A stretch of 64,000 nucleotides of DNA from JADJSS01 sp046329815 (GCA_046329815.1 JAXLTY010000001.1:62001-126000); one strand, 5' to 3'. Numbered from the stretch's first letter, positions 53,968-63,012 are shown. Made by a program: numbers and translations. Notes: generated by a model from the sequence alone, not told the origin.

Positions 53968-53995
53968 AAAAAACGACGAACTTACAGCCGTCGTT
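53968..53995 (-). terminator. Terminator-like hairpin in the porin leader (possible attenuator)
   Basis: A 7-bp GC-containing stem (53972-53978 with 53989-53995) with a 10-nt loop is followed on the minus strand by six T residues. No minus-strand gene lies upstream before the divergent meaB gene. A transcript from a promoter in 54000-54373 would therefore meet this hairpin before the porin gene. The 458-bp gap 53916-54373 holds nothing else I can name. Confidence 0.5.
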
Positions 53996-54361
53996 ATTAC
54001 TTTGTTCTTTGTGTGTGGCAAAGAATTTTTTATTTGTTGTGATGTGTATTGATTTCCAAAATTCATCGACACAAAGTTCAGCAATAAATGAATAGTTTCT
54101 ACCGTTTCATAAAAATCAAGTTTTTAACAATAAAACATGAAGTTAGTTTTAAATTGTTAGTATTTTGACTATCAATTATTTATAAAATAGATTTTGAACA
54201 AACTAAATAAAATATTCATGAATGCTTAAATACGTTCACAAAAAATTCACATAAAGTATCTGTAAAAAACGTATTCCGAACAAAACATAATTCTAATTGC
54301 GAGTCTATGACTGAAAAATAAAAAAACAGTTTAAGTATGCCAAAAATTTAATCGGATGCGC

Positions 54362-54369
54362 TACCTTTA
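54362..54369 (+). promoter_or_regulatory. Candidate -7 box 4 nt from the meaB start
   Basis: TACCTTTA (one mismatch to TAnnTTTG) is followed by AATC and the GTG at 54374. The spacing equals that at 24156 and 38633. Confidence 0.35.
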
Positions 54370-54373
54370 AATC

Positions 54374-55366
54374 GTGTCGGAAAAAACAAAACATAGCGCT
54401 GCCTATTATATCGATGGAATTGTCAATAAAGACAGAATTATTTTCAGTAAAGCAATTACAATCATTGAAAGCACCAATGATGCAGACAAAATAATCGCTG
54501 ATGAAATTTTACAGGCATGTATTGCTATAAAAAAACAATCTAAACGCATCGCAATTTCCGGTGTGCCTGGCGCAGGAAAAAGTACGTTTATAAATGCTTT
54601 AGGAAAATTGCTGATCCATCAAAATCATACTTTAGCCATATTGGCAATTGATCCGTCGAGCAGCATTAGTAAAGGCAGTATTTTAGGCGACAAAACTCGC
54701 ATGGAAGATTTAGTGAGCCACGAAAAAGTATTTATCAGACCGACGGCAACTGCAGGCAATTTAGGTGGAATTGCGAAAAAAACGCGCGAAACTATTTTGT
54801 TGTGTGAAGCATTTGGTTTTGATTACATTTTGGTAGAAACCGTTGGCGTTGGTCAATCAGAAACCTTGGTGAAAAATATGGTAGACTTGTTTATCTTGCT
54901 GCTGCTGCCAAATGCCGGCGACGAACTGCAAGCCGTAAAACGCGGTATTATGGAAATGGCTGATGTTATCCTAATCAACAAGTCGGAAAAAGAAAATGAA
55001 ATTGCTGCGAAAACAACCGCTGTACAAGTTAAAAATGCATTGCATTTACTGGCCGCTAATGAAAATGGCTGGCTGCCGCAAGTGCAATTGATTTCAGCAA
55101 CAGAAAATATCGGTTTAGATAAAACAAAAGAAATTATCGATAGTTATTTCCTGAAAATGGAAACGACAAATTTTGTTGAACACAATAGAAAAAATCAGGA
55201 TTTGTTTTGGTTTGAGTCTTCAGTTTTAGAAGAATTACAAAAAGCATTTTACCAGAACAGTTCTGTTCAAAAAATAAAAGATGAATTAGCTGTTAAAATA
55301 AAAAATAATGAAATTACGGCTGTACAGGCAGCTAAGTTTTTAGTCGATAAATTCTTGGAACAATAA
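54374..55366 (+). CDS. meaB: Methylmalonyl-CoA mutase-associated GTPase MeaB
   Basis: This 330-residue G3E-family GTPase chaperone loads and protects adenosylcobalamin in methylmalonyl-CoA mutase. Walker A is GVPGAGKST (63-71). The switch segments AIDPSSSISKGSILGDKTRM, FIRPTATAGNLGG and ETVGVGQSE are typical, and NKSE recognises guanine. The start is GTG. The mutase genes are not in the window, but a cob(I)alamin adenosyltransferase is encoded 4 kb away (59611-60156). Confidence 0.93.
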   Translation: MSEKTKHSAAYYIDGIVNKDRIIFSKAITIIESTNDADKIIADEILQACIAIKKQSKRIAISGVPGAGKSTFINALGKLLIHQNHTLAILAIDPSSSISKGSILGDKTRMEDLVSHEKVFIRPTATAGNLGGIAKKTRETILLCEAFGFDYILVETVGVGQSETLVKNMVDLFILLLLPNAGDELQAVKRGIMEMADVILINKSEKENEIAAKTTAVQVKNALHLLAANENGWLPQVQLISATENIGLDKTKEIIDSYFLKMETTNFVEHNRKNQDLFWFESSVLEELQKAFYQNSSVQKIKDELAVKIKNNEITAVQAAKFLVDKFLEQ

Positions 55367-55367
55367 G

Positions 55368-55817
55368 CTATTTCACTTCTTCTACCTGATCTACAAAATA
55401 TTTAGTGTCACCTTGCCAAGGCAAGTTCCTTACTTTTTCTTTGTAGTGCAAACGAACATTTTTGCCTTCCATTTCCATTAATTTATAAGCAACAGCTTCA
55501 TCTTTTACAGAAAAAATCCACATATTATTGGCAATCGTATTTCCCGGAATCGGATTAACACCACCTAAATTCAGTTCACCTTCAAACGTTTTAAAAACGT
55601 ATCCTTTTTTTGAAAATTTAATCAAAGTACCGGCGCGGTTTCCATCACTATAAGTATAGTTAAAAATCGCATACACAACGATGCTTCCAACTATCAAAAT
55701 AAAAAAAAGCGATAGGAATAACCGCTTGAAAAACCTTTTAACCGGATGTGGTTTATCCTTTTCAGCATTCACTGCGTTTGTTATTGTCGGATTATTAATT
55801 GGTGATTGGTCTGCCAT
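55368..55817 (-). CDS. Small membrane protein (Bacteroidota family often mislabelled 6-phosphogluconate dehydrogenase)
   Basis: The 149-residue protein has one membrane helix (about 31-52) after a basic N-terminus. A small beta domain follows: DGNRAGTLIKFSKKGYVFKTFEGELNLGG and the C-terminal WQGDTKYFVDQVEEV. It has no dehydrogenase motif. The family is conserved in the phylum and its function is unknown. It converges on meaB with 1 nt between the stop codons. Confidence 0.8.
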   Translation of the reverse strand: MADQSPINNPTITNAVNAEKDKPHPVKRFFKRLFLSLFFILIVGSIVVYAIFNYTYSDGNRAGTLIKFSKKGYVFKTFEGELNLGGVNPIPGNTIANNMWIFSVKDEAVAYKLMEMEGKNVRLHYKEKVRNLPWQGDTKYFVDQVEEVK

Positions 55818-55939
55818 CTTTTTTATTTTTAATAAAATTAGTTATTTATAAGACAAATTTGCCATAAAAAGTTGATATTACAGCGAGCAATTTTATATTT
55901 ACAGTATTATTTTATACAAACTGTTTTTAGATTTACTGC

Positions 55940-58621
55940 ATGAAGCAACTTCACAAAATAATATGTTCTTTTTTCTTCATATTTATTGCGTTCAATACGT
56001 TTGCAACACATAATCGCGCCGGTGAAATTACCTATGTCCATGTTTCCGGTTTTACTTATAAATTTACAATAACAACCTATACAAAAGTAAGTGGAACCAG
56101 TGCCGATGCAGACAGATCGCGCTTAGGTATTTCTTGGGGCGACGGTACCTTTGACTCTATTGACCGCGTTTCGCAAATATTTTTAGATGCTGATATCAAG
56201 CAAAATAAATATGTAGGTATTCACACCTATTCTGCACCATTTACCTATGTTGTAGGTATGAGCGATCCAAATCGTATCGACCAGATCATCAATATCAATA
56301 ATTCTGTAAATACGTTGTTCTATCTGGAAGATACAGTAATTGTAGTTAATCCCGGAATTTTAGGTTATAATAGTTCACCACAATTATTAAATCCACCAAT
56401 TGAATATGGTAACGTTGATGAATTATTTATTCATAATCCAAATGCGTTTGATCCTGATGGTGATAGTTTATCTTTTACCATTATAGCGCCACAACAAGCA
56501 AGCGGCTTGCCGGTAAGTGGCTACACGCCGCCAAATTTAATTGCGCCTGGTCCAAACAATCAAATATCGATCAATCAACGTACAGGCGAATTGCGTTGGG
56601 ACGCACCGCAACGTGTAGGTATTTATAATATTGCTATATTGATACGAGAATATCGTGCAGGTGTCTTAATCGGAACTGTTATTCGTGATTTGCAAATCAT
56701 AGTTTCTGCTACGCAGAATAAACCACCACGTATTACAGTTCCATTACAACTATGCGTTATCGCAGGTGACACAATTACGATTCCCATTGTTGCAGATGAT
56801 CCAAATGTTTCTGACAAAGTAACTTTATCTGCAAACGGAGCGCCGTTTACCTTACCAACCAGTCCTGCTACTTTTGTTGCCGGAATTCCGGCGAATCCAG
56901 TAAACGGTTTATTTACATGGCGAACATCCTGTGATCATTTAATTAAAAATGATTATCTGATTGTATTCAATGCGGTTGACAATTTCAACACACCACCATT
57001 AACGGATTCTAAAACATTAGCTATAAGAGTGTATGCGCCACCGCCGACAAATGTAACTTCTACCTTGAATATTCTTAATAAAACTGTTCGTTTAAAATGG
57101 GACAGTTTATACACTTGTGCAGGCAGTGCGAGATTTATTAATTTCTCTGTTTGGAGAAAAAAAGGATGTAATTTTCCATTAGATACATGCAATAATGATT
57201 TGGCAAGTGCCGGTTATGAAAAAATCGGAACTACCAGCAATTACTCGTTCATTGATAATACTATTCGCACCGGAAATCAATATAGTTATAGAGTAGTTGC
57301 CAATTTCGGAGACAGAACAAGTTCCGGAATTATCATCAATCCATTTGCAAGTTTAGCATCAGACGAAACCTGTATTTTGGTACCTGCAGATTTACCTTTG
57401 ATATATAATATTGACGTACGAAATACAGATGCAAGCACCGGACAAATTTATATTGAATGGTCGCGTCCGTTTGCAGATAAATTAGATACAATTACAAACC
57501 CTGGTCCTTATGTTTTTAAATTATATCGAGCAGCCGGAATTGCAAATAATTATACATTGATCAACACCAAAACATTTGCTTCTTTTTCATCAATTAATGA
57601 CACATCATTTTTAGATACCGGTTTAAATACTGTTGCAAATGCATATAATTACAGAGTTGCTTTTTTTGCACGCGCAACAGATAGCTTAGGTATCAGTGAA
57701 TCTGCATCTTCCGTATTTTTGAATGTAGCGCCTGCATTTGAATCTTTGAATTTATCTTGGTTTTTTAATGTTCCTTGGTTAAATAGTTCTTACACTATTT
57801 TCAGAAAGATGCCAAGCAGTTCTACATTTGATTCGCTAACAACTGTAAACATTACAACTTACAGAGATCTTAATCTTCAAAACGATAGTTTATATTGTTA
57901 TAAAGTAAAAGCAATTGGTGCTTATCCTATTACCGGTTTAAAATCACCATTGATCAATTTTTCACAAGAAGTTTGTGAGCGACCGCGCGATACAATTTTA
58001 CCGTGTACACCTGTTTTAACAGTAAACAATTTCTGTTCAGATGATAAACTTGACACAGCTGATTACAAAAACTATCTAACCTGGACATTCAATCAAAACG
58101 GAAGTTGTAAAATAGACGATATAACGAAAATCCGCATTTTTTATGCAAAACTGACTAATGATACTTTAAAGCAAATAGACAGCATTGTAGGTAGTTTATT
58201 CAATAACTATACACACATCTTAAATGTTCGTTCTTTGGCTGGTTGTTATGCAGTTCAGGCAATTCGCAAAAATGGAAACGAAAGTGTTTTATCCAATAAA
58301 GTATGCGTGGACAATTGTCCGTTATACAAATTACCAAATACATTTACACCAAATGGCAATGGACAAAATGATTTATTCACTCCTATTTATCCGATTCGTT
58401 TCGTAGAAAAAATAGACATGAAAATCTACAACCGTTGGGGAAATTTAGTGTTTGAAACCACCAATCCTGATATTAACTGGAATGGCTACGATTATAAAAC
58501 TAACAAACCATTATTTACAGGCGTGTATTATTATGTTTGTGATGTTTATTACCAAACGATTGACGGTGTAAAAAAATTAGATAAACCATTAAGCGGTTAT
58601 ATTCATTTATTCAGAGAATAA
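55940..58621 (+). CDS. T9SS type B cargo with gliding-motility-associated (CHU_C) C-terminus
   Basis: The 893-residue protein has a signal peptide (ending TFAT). It then has the HNRAGEITYVHVSG opening common in large Bacteroidota surface proteins. A cadherin/PKD-like region with NAFDPDGDSLSF follows (about 170-270), then Ig/FN3-like domains in the middle. The end is a CHU_C domain: LPNTFTPNGNGQNDLF, MKIYNRWGNLVFETT, NPDINWNGYD and GVYYYVCDVYY. Type B C-termini use a different sorting route from type A but the same T9SS. Likely a surface adhesin or structural protein. The stop overlaps the ribE start (TAATG). Confidence 0.9.
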   Translation: MKQLHKIICSFFFIFIAFNTFATHNRAGEITYVHVSGFTYKFTITTYTKVSGTSADADRSRLGISWGDGTFDSIDRVSQIFLDADIKQNKYVGIHTYSAPFTYVVGMSDPNRIDQIININNSVNTLFYLEDTVIVVNPGILGYNSSPQLLNPPIEYGNVDELFIHNPNAFDPDGDSLSFTIIAPQQASGLPVSGYTPPNLIAPGPNNQISINQRTGELRWDAPQRVGIYNIAILIREYRAGVLIGTVIRDLQIIVSATQNKPPRITVPLQLCVIAGDTITIPIVADDPNVSDKVTLSANGAPFTLPTSPATFVAGIPANPVNGLFTWRTSCDHLIKNDYLIVFNAVDNFNTPPLTDSKTLAIRVYAPPPTNVTSTLNILNKTVRLKWDSLYTCAGSARFINFSVWRKKGCNFPLDTCNNDLASAGYEKIGTTSNYSFIDNTIRTGNQYSYRVVANFGDRTSSGIIINPFASLASDETCILVPADLPLIYNIDVRNTDASTGQIYIEWSRPFADKLDTITNPGPYVFKLYRAAGIANNYTLINTKTFASFSSINDTSFLDTGLNTVANAYNYRVAFFARATDSLGISESASSVFLNVAPAFESLNLSWFFNVPWLNSSYTIFRKMPSSSTFDSLTTVNITTYRDLNLQNDSLYCYKVKAIGAYPITGLKSPLINFSQEVCERPRDTILPCTPVLTVNNFCSDDKLDTADYKNYLTWTFNQNGSCKIDDITKIRIFYAKLTNDTLKQIDSIVGSLFNNYTHILNVRSLAGCYAVQAIRKNGNESVLSNKVCVDNCPLYKLPNTFTPNGNGQNDLFTPIYPIRFVEKIDMKIYNRWGNLVFETTNPDINWNGYDYKTNKPLFTGVYYYVCDVYYQTIDGVKKLDKPLSGYIHLFRE

Positions 58622-59211
58622 TGTTCACAGGAATTATAGAAGAAATCGGAGAAATTGTTGCCATTAAAAAAGATGGAACAAATGTACATTTTACTGTAAA
58701 AAGCAATTTATCAAAAGCACTAAAAATAGATCAAAGTGTTTCGCATAATGGTGTTTGCTTGACTGTAGTAAAGCAAGATAAGATTTCTCATACTGTTACG
58801 GCAATTAAAGAAACGCTTGATATCACTACCTTATCTGTTTTAAAAAAAGGAAGTAAAGTTAATTTAGAACGAGCGATGCAAGCCGGCGCACGCTTAGATG
58901 GACACATGGTTCAAGGTCATGTCGATCAAACGGCAACTGTTACTAAAATTGAAGAACAAAACGGCAGTTGGAATTTTTATTTTGAGTTTGATAAAAAATC
59001 TTTATTTACGTTAGTCAATAAAGGTTCGGTGTGTATTGACGGAACCAGCCTGACAGTTGTAAAATCCAAAAAGAAAAAATTTTCTGTTTCTATTATTCCA
59101 TACACTTTTGAGCATACAATTTTTTCTACTTATAAAATCGGAACGCAAGTCAACATTGAATTTGATATTATCGGTAAATATGTAGAACGACTGATTAAAC
59201 AATTGAAATAA
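58621..59211 (+). CDS. ribE: Riboflavin synthase alpha chain
   Basis: The 196-residue enzyme makes riboflavin from two lumazine molecules. Two lumazine-binding halves are clear, each with the MFTGIIEEIG-like strand order. Half 1 has SVSHNGVCLTVV. Half 2 has GHVDQTATV and SVCIDGTSLTVV. It ends at VERLIKQLK. The length is normal. It is coupled by 1-nt overlap to the CHU_C protein, which is an odd partner. Confidence 0.95.
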   Translation: MFTGIIEEIGEIVAIKKDGTNVHFTVKSNLSKALKIDQSVSHNGVCLTVVKQDKISHTVTAIKETLDITTLSVLKKGSKVNLERAMQAGARLDGHMVQGHVDQTATVTKIEEQNGSWNFYFEFDKKSLFTLVNKGSVCIDGTSLTVVKSKKKKFSVSIIPYTFEHTIFSTYKIGTQVNIEFDIIGKYVERLIKQLK

Positions 59212-59241
59212 AAAATGCCACACAATTTGTGTGGCATTTTT
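59211..59241. terminator. Bidirectional terminator between ribE and the DUF2795 gene
   Basis: A 13-bp stem (59211-59223 with 59229-59241) with a 5-nt loop, A-rich on the left arm and T-rich on the right, so it works for both convergent genes. Confidence 0.88.
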
Positions 59242-59257
59242 TAATAAGTATTATGAA

Positions 59258-59479
59258 TTAATACTCATCTTCGTTAAACAAGAAGTCTTCTTTTGTTGGA
59301 TATTCCGGCCAGATATCTTCGATGCTTTCATACAGTTCTTCATCGTCATCCAGCTCTTGTAAATTTTCAATCACTTCCAAAGGCGCACCCGTTCTGATGG
59401 CATAATCAATCAATTCATCTTTTGAAGCAGGCCATGGCGCTTCTTCCAGATACGATGCTAATTCTAATGTCCAATACAT
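59258..59479 (-). CDS. DUF2795 small protein
   Basis: The 73-residue acidic protein matches the DUF2795 family of Bacteroidota: MYWTLELASYLEEAPWPASKDELIDYAIRTGAP without its last residues, then LEVIENLQEL, DDDEELYESIEDIWPEYP and a terminal acidic tail. It is short but highly conserved. The function is unknown. Confidence 0.85.
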   Translation of the reverse strand: MYWTLELASYLEEAPWPASKDELIDYAIRTGAPLEVIENLQELDDDEELYESIEDIWPEYPTKEDFLFNEDEY

Positions 59480-59610
59480 AGTATATTATTTATTTTTTTT
59501 AATGACAAATTATCAAGAAGCTTCAATTATGCGCTCCTTAAAGAGTGCAAATATATATCGATTTTTTAAAAAACAAAATTATTTGAAAAATAGTTGTTAA
59601 CGCCTGATAA

Positions 59611-60156
59611 TCAGTGTGCTTTCCAGATAATTTCAGGCAAAGCGGCATCTTTGGCAAATTTGCGTGCCAGCACAAACATAAAATCTGACAAACGATTTAA
59701 GTATTTTGACAAAACAGGTTCAACTGTATCATGCTCAGCCAAACGCACTACACATCGCTCTGCGCGTCTGCAAACCGTACGCGCTACATGACAATGCGCA
59801 ATCGCAAGGTTTCCGCTTGGTAAAATAAAATATTTTAATTCTTCCAAATCTTCATTCATTTTATCGATATATGTTTCCAATAACGCAATATTAGTTTCAT
59901 TTATTTCAGGTAGAATAAGATTTTTTTTACCTGGCTCAGCAGCCAAATGCGTTCCAATATCAAACAAGCGACTTTGAATATTAATCAGCAATTCTGTATA
60001 TTCTTTTTCTTCTATAAAAGACAAAACGATTCCAATAAATGAATTCAATTCATCAACAGTGCCGTATGCTTCGATGCGCAAATCTGCTTTCGATAAACGC
60101 TTGCCGCCATACAATGCTGTAGTTCCGTCATCGCCTGTTTTAGTGTATATTTTCAT
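59611..60156 (-). CDS. Cob(I)alamin adenosyltransferase (PduO type)
   Basis: The 181-residue enzyme transfers adenosyl from ATP to cob(I)alamin, giving the cofactor of methylmalonyl-CoA mutase. Conserved segments are KIYTKTGDDGTTALYGGKRLSK, RIEAYGTVDELNSFIG, FDIGTHLAAEPG, FILPSGNLAIAHCHVARTVCRRAER and LNRLSDFMFVLARKFA. Size is typical of the single-domain PduO family. Together with meaB it points to B12-dependent propionate metabolism. Confidence 0.93.
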   Translation of the reverse strand: MKIYTKTGDDGTTALYGGKRLSKADLRIEAYGTVDELNSFIGIVLSFIEEKEYTELLINIQSRLFDIGTHLAAEPGKKNLILPEINETNIALLETYIDKMNEDLEELKYFILPSGNLAIAHCHVARTVCRRAERCVVRLAEHDTVEPVLSKYLNRLSDFMFVLARKFAKDAALPEIIWKAH

Positions 60157-60221
60157 GTGATTCTACTTTTAATTTATTCGGATTATTAAAATTTCTTATA
60201 CAATTTACAATTTTAAAATAA

Positions 60222-60250
60222 AAAAAGTCAACCAAAGCGGTTGACTTTTT
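60222..60250 (-). terminator. Terminator after the FKBP gene pair
   Basis: A 12-bp stem (60222-60233 with 60239-60250) with a 5-nt loop and A/T flanks lies 18 nt past the stop of the FKBP lipoprotein gene, before the adenosyltransferase gene. Confidence 0.82.
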
Positions 60251-60267
60251 GATATAGAAAAGAACAA

Positions 60268-61041
60268 TTATTTACCTTGTGCTTTTTGTTTTTTCATTTG
60301 TTCTTCAATCATTTTTTGAATATCAGCATTTCCTTGTTGTGGTGCTTCTTCTTTCGGCATTTCTTTTTCAATGCTTAATAATTCTACTTCAAAAACCAAT
60401 ACTTGATTTGGTCCGATACCACCTTGTGGCTGGCCTTGCGCACCGTAAGCTAAATCGCCAGGCACATAGAATTTATACTTAGAACCAACAGGCATCAATT
60501 GCAAACCTTCTGTCCATCCTTTAATTACCTGGTTTAAAGGAAATACTGCAGGTTCACCTCTGTCAACAGAACTATCAAAAGTAGTACCATTTGTAAGTGT
60601 ACCTTTGTAGTGTACTTTTACGATGTTGTTTGCAGTTGGTTTTGGACCATTACCTTCTTTTATTACTTCATACAATAAACCACTCGCAGTTTTTTTAACG
60701 CCTGATTTTTTAGCAGTTGCTTCTAAGAATTTTTTTCCAGACTCTGTATTTTTTTTCAAAATATAATCCTGAATAATTAATACACTAGCTTCACCGTTAA
60801 ATGGAATCGCTAATTTTTTGCTGTTCAATTCATCATAAATACCTTGAGCAATCAAGTCTATATTGAATGTGCTGTCAATTTGACCGCCTCTTAAATTTTT
60901 TCCTAATAAAACACCAATCGTATATGATGCAGAATCAACATCTTTACTTGGTTTTGTGGAAGAATAACCACCACCTTTTGTGTTACAACCTGCAAAAAAA
61001 ACAGCTGCTAAAGTTGCTACAACGAATACATTTTTTTTCAT
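60268..61041 (-). CDS. FKBP-type peptidyl-prolyl isomerase, lipoprotein
   Basis: The 257-residue protein has a lipobox FAGC (Cys19) and an FKBP N-terminal domain (ASYTIGVLLGKNL). The FKBP domain at about 135-230 has VKVHYKGTLTNGTTFDSSVDRG, FPLNQVIKGWTEGLQLMPVG and LAYGAQGQP. A charged Gln/Lys tail ends the protein. It folds exported proteins in the periplasm. It is paralogous to the next gene and probably cotranscribed with it (31-nt gap). Confidence 0.93.
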   Translation of the reverse strand: MKKNVFVVATLAAVFFAGCNTKGGGYSSTKPSKDVDSASYTIGVLLGKNLRGGQIDSTFNIDLIAQGIYDELNSKKLAIPFNGEASVLIIQDYILKKNTESGKKFLEATAKKSGVKKTASGLLYEVIKEGNGPKPTANNIVKVHYKGTLTNGTTFDSSVDRGEPAVFPLNQVIKGWTEGLQLMPVGSKYKFYVPGDLAYGAQGQPQGGIGPNQVLVFEVELLSIEKEMPKEEAPQQGNADIQKMIEEQMKKQKAQGK

Positions 61042-61072
61042 TTGATTACTTTTATTTATTTAGATAGTTTAT

Positions 61073-61867
61073 TTATTGTTCACTTTTTGGCATATTAGAA
61101 GGCACTTGCGGAACCTGCATTTGCGGTTCTTCTTTCACGATATCTAATAATTCCACTTCAAAGATCAACGTTTCATTAGGTCCGATTCCTGCTTGCGGAA
61201 CGCCTTGTTCGCCATACGCAATGTTTCCTGGTATTACAAATTTGAACTTCGAACCAACCGGCATCAATTGCAAACCTTCTGTCCAACCTGGAATTACCTG
61301 ATTTAATTGGAATGAAACCGGTTCGCCGCCAACTGAACTGTCGAATACTTTTCCGTCTGTTAATTTTCCGGTGTAATGTACTTTTACTTTATCCGTTGCT
61401 GTTGGCTTTGCACCAGTTGCATCTTTTAAAATTTCATATTGCAAACCACTCGCAGTTGTTTTTACAGCCGGATTTAATTTATTCTGATCTAAAAATAATT
61501 TTGCTTTAGCGCTTTTTTCCTGATCTCTTTTTGCTTGTTGTTCTGCAAAGTATGCCTGTGCTAGCTGCATAGTCGCCTGCATGTCAATTGCAGGTGTTTT
61601 TCCTGCAAATGCATCTGCAATACCTTTACTGATATTATTTGGTTTCAAAGTCGATACGCCATTTTTCTTCATGTCTTCGCCAATTTGAATTCCGATGAAA
61701 TATGAGATTGAATCTAATTTTGATTTAAAAACAGTTGCTGTTGCCGGCGTTTTTGCTGTTGTAGTTTTTGCAGCAGGTTTAGTCGTTGTTGTTTTTGTTT
61801 TGGATGTATTTTGCGCGAATGAAAAACAGCCAAAACCAATGAATAATAATGTAAGATATTTTTGCAT
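61073..61867 (-). CDS. FKBP-type peptidyl-prolyl isomerase, periplasmic
   Basis: The 264-residue protein has a signal peptide (ending FSFAQ). A Thr/Lys/Ala-rich linker follows (about 22-50), then an FKBP N-terminal domain (SYFIGIQIGEDM) and an FKBP domain with VKVHYTGKLTDGKVFDSS, VIPGWTEGLQLMPVG and IAYGEQGVPQ. It differs from its neighbour in being soluble rather than lipidated. The pair looks like a tandem duplication with separated localisation. Confidence 0.93.
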   Translation of the reverse strand: MQKYLTLLFIGFGCFSFAQNTSKTKTTTTKPAAKTTTAKTPATATVFKSKLDSISYFIGIQIGEDMKKNGVSTLKPNNISKGIADAFAGKTPAIDMQATMQLAQAYFAEQQAKRDQEKSAKAKLFLDQNKLNPAVKTTASGLQYEILKDATGAKPTATDKVKVHYTGKLTDGKVFDSSVGGEPVSFQLNQVIPGWTEGLQLMPVGSKFKFVIPGNIAYGEQGVPQAGIGPNETLIFEVELLDIVKEEPQMQVPQVPSNMPKSEQ

Positions 61868-61969
61868 TTTCTAAATTTTGAAGCACAAAAATAGCATTTT
61901 TGGAGCTATTTATTTAGCACTTAACTATTTTTAATGTTTATAACATGAGTAATTTTAGTGTACAATTAC

Positions 61970-62938
61970 TTATTTCAACAATTCATCAAAAAAAACGGGC
62001 TGCACATTTTCTTTTTGACAAACAATTGCACCGGCTTTATTTGATAATTCAGCGATATGTTCTAAAGAAAAACCACACAACAAACCAAGAGTTGCAACAG
62101 CAATAACTGTATCGCCGGCGCCGCAAACGTCAGGTTCTGAGATTTGAGATGTAAGATTTGAGATTTGAGATTTATTTCTATTGAAAATAAAATTTCCATC
62201 AGCACCAAGCGTCACTAAAAGGTTTTTAAAATTGATCTTTTGGTGTAGTGCTTTTGCACTATTTTCTAAATTTTCATCTGTACTATTTAACTCATTGCAC
62301 ATCACTTTTAATTCGTTCAAATTAGGTTTAAATAAGTCAACATTTTGATACAAATTCCAGTTCTCAAATTTCGGATCTACGCAAACTAATAATTTATGTT
62401 CATTTGCCAGTTTCAAAATTTCAGCAATCAAAAATGGATTCAACACGCCTTTGTTGTAATCTTGCAAGATAATTGCATGAGGTTTGTGGTTGGTAATTGC
62501 GGCATGAATATTCTTTAGTAAAAACTGATATACAACATCAGTCATACTTTCTTTTGCAACGTCTTCATCTATTCTTGAAACTGGTTTTCCATTTTGAAAA
62601 ACTCTCGTTTTAGTGGTTGTTTTTTGCTGATAATTAGTGAATACATATTCGTTCGACAAACCATTTTCATGGAGCAATTCATAGATCTTTTCGGAAGATG
62701 TATCATTACCAACCGAACCTACTAAATATGGTATTGCTTTTAGTTTTTTGATGTTCAGCGCAACATTTGCTGCACCGCCTAAATACTGTTTTTTTTCAGT
62801 AATATTTAAGATCGGTACGTTTTTATATTCTGGTGAATTTTTAGTAGAAGTTGTATAAATAAATTCATCCAGCATAATATCACCAATCACTAATATGCGC
62901 TTGTTTTCAAATTTAGATATATCAATGTCAGATGACAT
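61970..62938 (-). CDS. RfaE1/HldE-like PfkB-family sugar kinase
   Basis: The 322-residue kinase is of the ribokinase fold. It has VIGDIMLDEF at the N-terminus, LGGAANVALNIKKL (substrate-binding GGxxN), a central DPKFENW and LKPN-like (FKPNLNELKV) segment and the catalytic CGAGDTV (Asp near 258). It resembles D-glycero-beta-D-manno-heptose-7-phosphate kinases, though the sugar is not certain. Just before the GAGD motif a SQISNLTSQIS stretch is encoded by 7-bp repeats. The ATG at 62938 is chosen because the upstream codons overlap the terminator hairpin of the next gene. Confidence 0.85.
   Translation of the reverse strand: MSSDIDISKFENKRILVIGDIMLDEFIYTTSTKNSPEYKNVPILNITEKKQYLGGAANVALNIKKLKAIPYLVGSVGNDTSSEKIYELLHENGLSNEYVFTNYQQKTTTKTRVFQNGKPVSRIDEDVAKESMTDVVYQFLLKNIHAAITNHKPHAIILQDYNKGVLNPFLIAEILKLANEHKLLVCVDPKFENWNLYQNVDLFKPNLNELKVMCNELNSTDENLENSAKALHQKINFKNLLVTLGADGNFIFNRNKSQISNLTSQISEPDVCGAGDTVIAVATLGLLCGFSLEHIAELSNKAGAIVCQKENVQPVFFDELLK
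62141..62173 (-). repeat. Heptanucleotide array inside the kinase gene
   Basis: Five 7-bp units on the plus strand: GATTTGA, GATGTAA, GATTTGA, GATTTGA and a partial GATTTat. On the coding strand the units read TCAAATC and TTACATC, close to the GTAAATC/GTACATC units at 52052-52079. The array is translated in frame and adds no stop. Confidence 0.65.
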
Positions 62939-62963
62939 GCTGTAAAAATAAGAAAATAAAAAC

Positions 62964-62992
62964 AGATGGCATCGCTTAAAGCGATGCCATCT
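62964..62992 (-). terminator. Terminator after the aminotransferase gene
   Basis: A perfect 13-bp stem (62964-62976 with 62980-62992) and 3-nt loop is followed on the minus strand by a T-rich stretch. It lies 20 nt past the aminotransferase stop. It overlaps the first codons of the longer kinase reading frame. Confidence 0.9.
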
Positions 62993-63012
62993 CAACTATG
63001 CTTATCGAAATA

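Noticed and set aside
60199..60212. Fifth heptamer array (two TACAATT units)
   Set aside because: Only two units in AT-rich sequence; not distinguishable from chance.
62939..62995. Longer N-terminus for the sugar kinase
   Set aside because: The extra codons fall in the terminator hairpin of the upstream aminotransferase gene and give an Arg/His-rich leader absent from the family.
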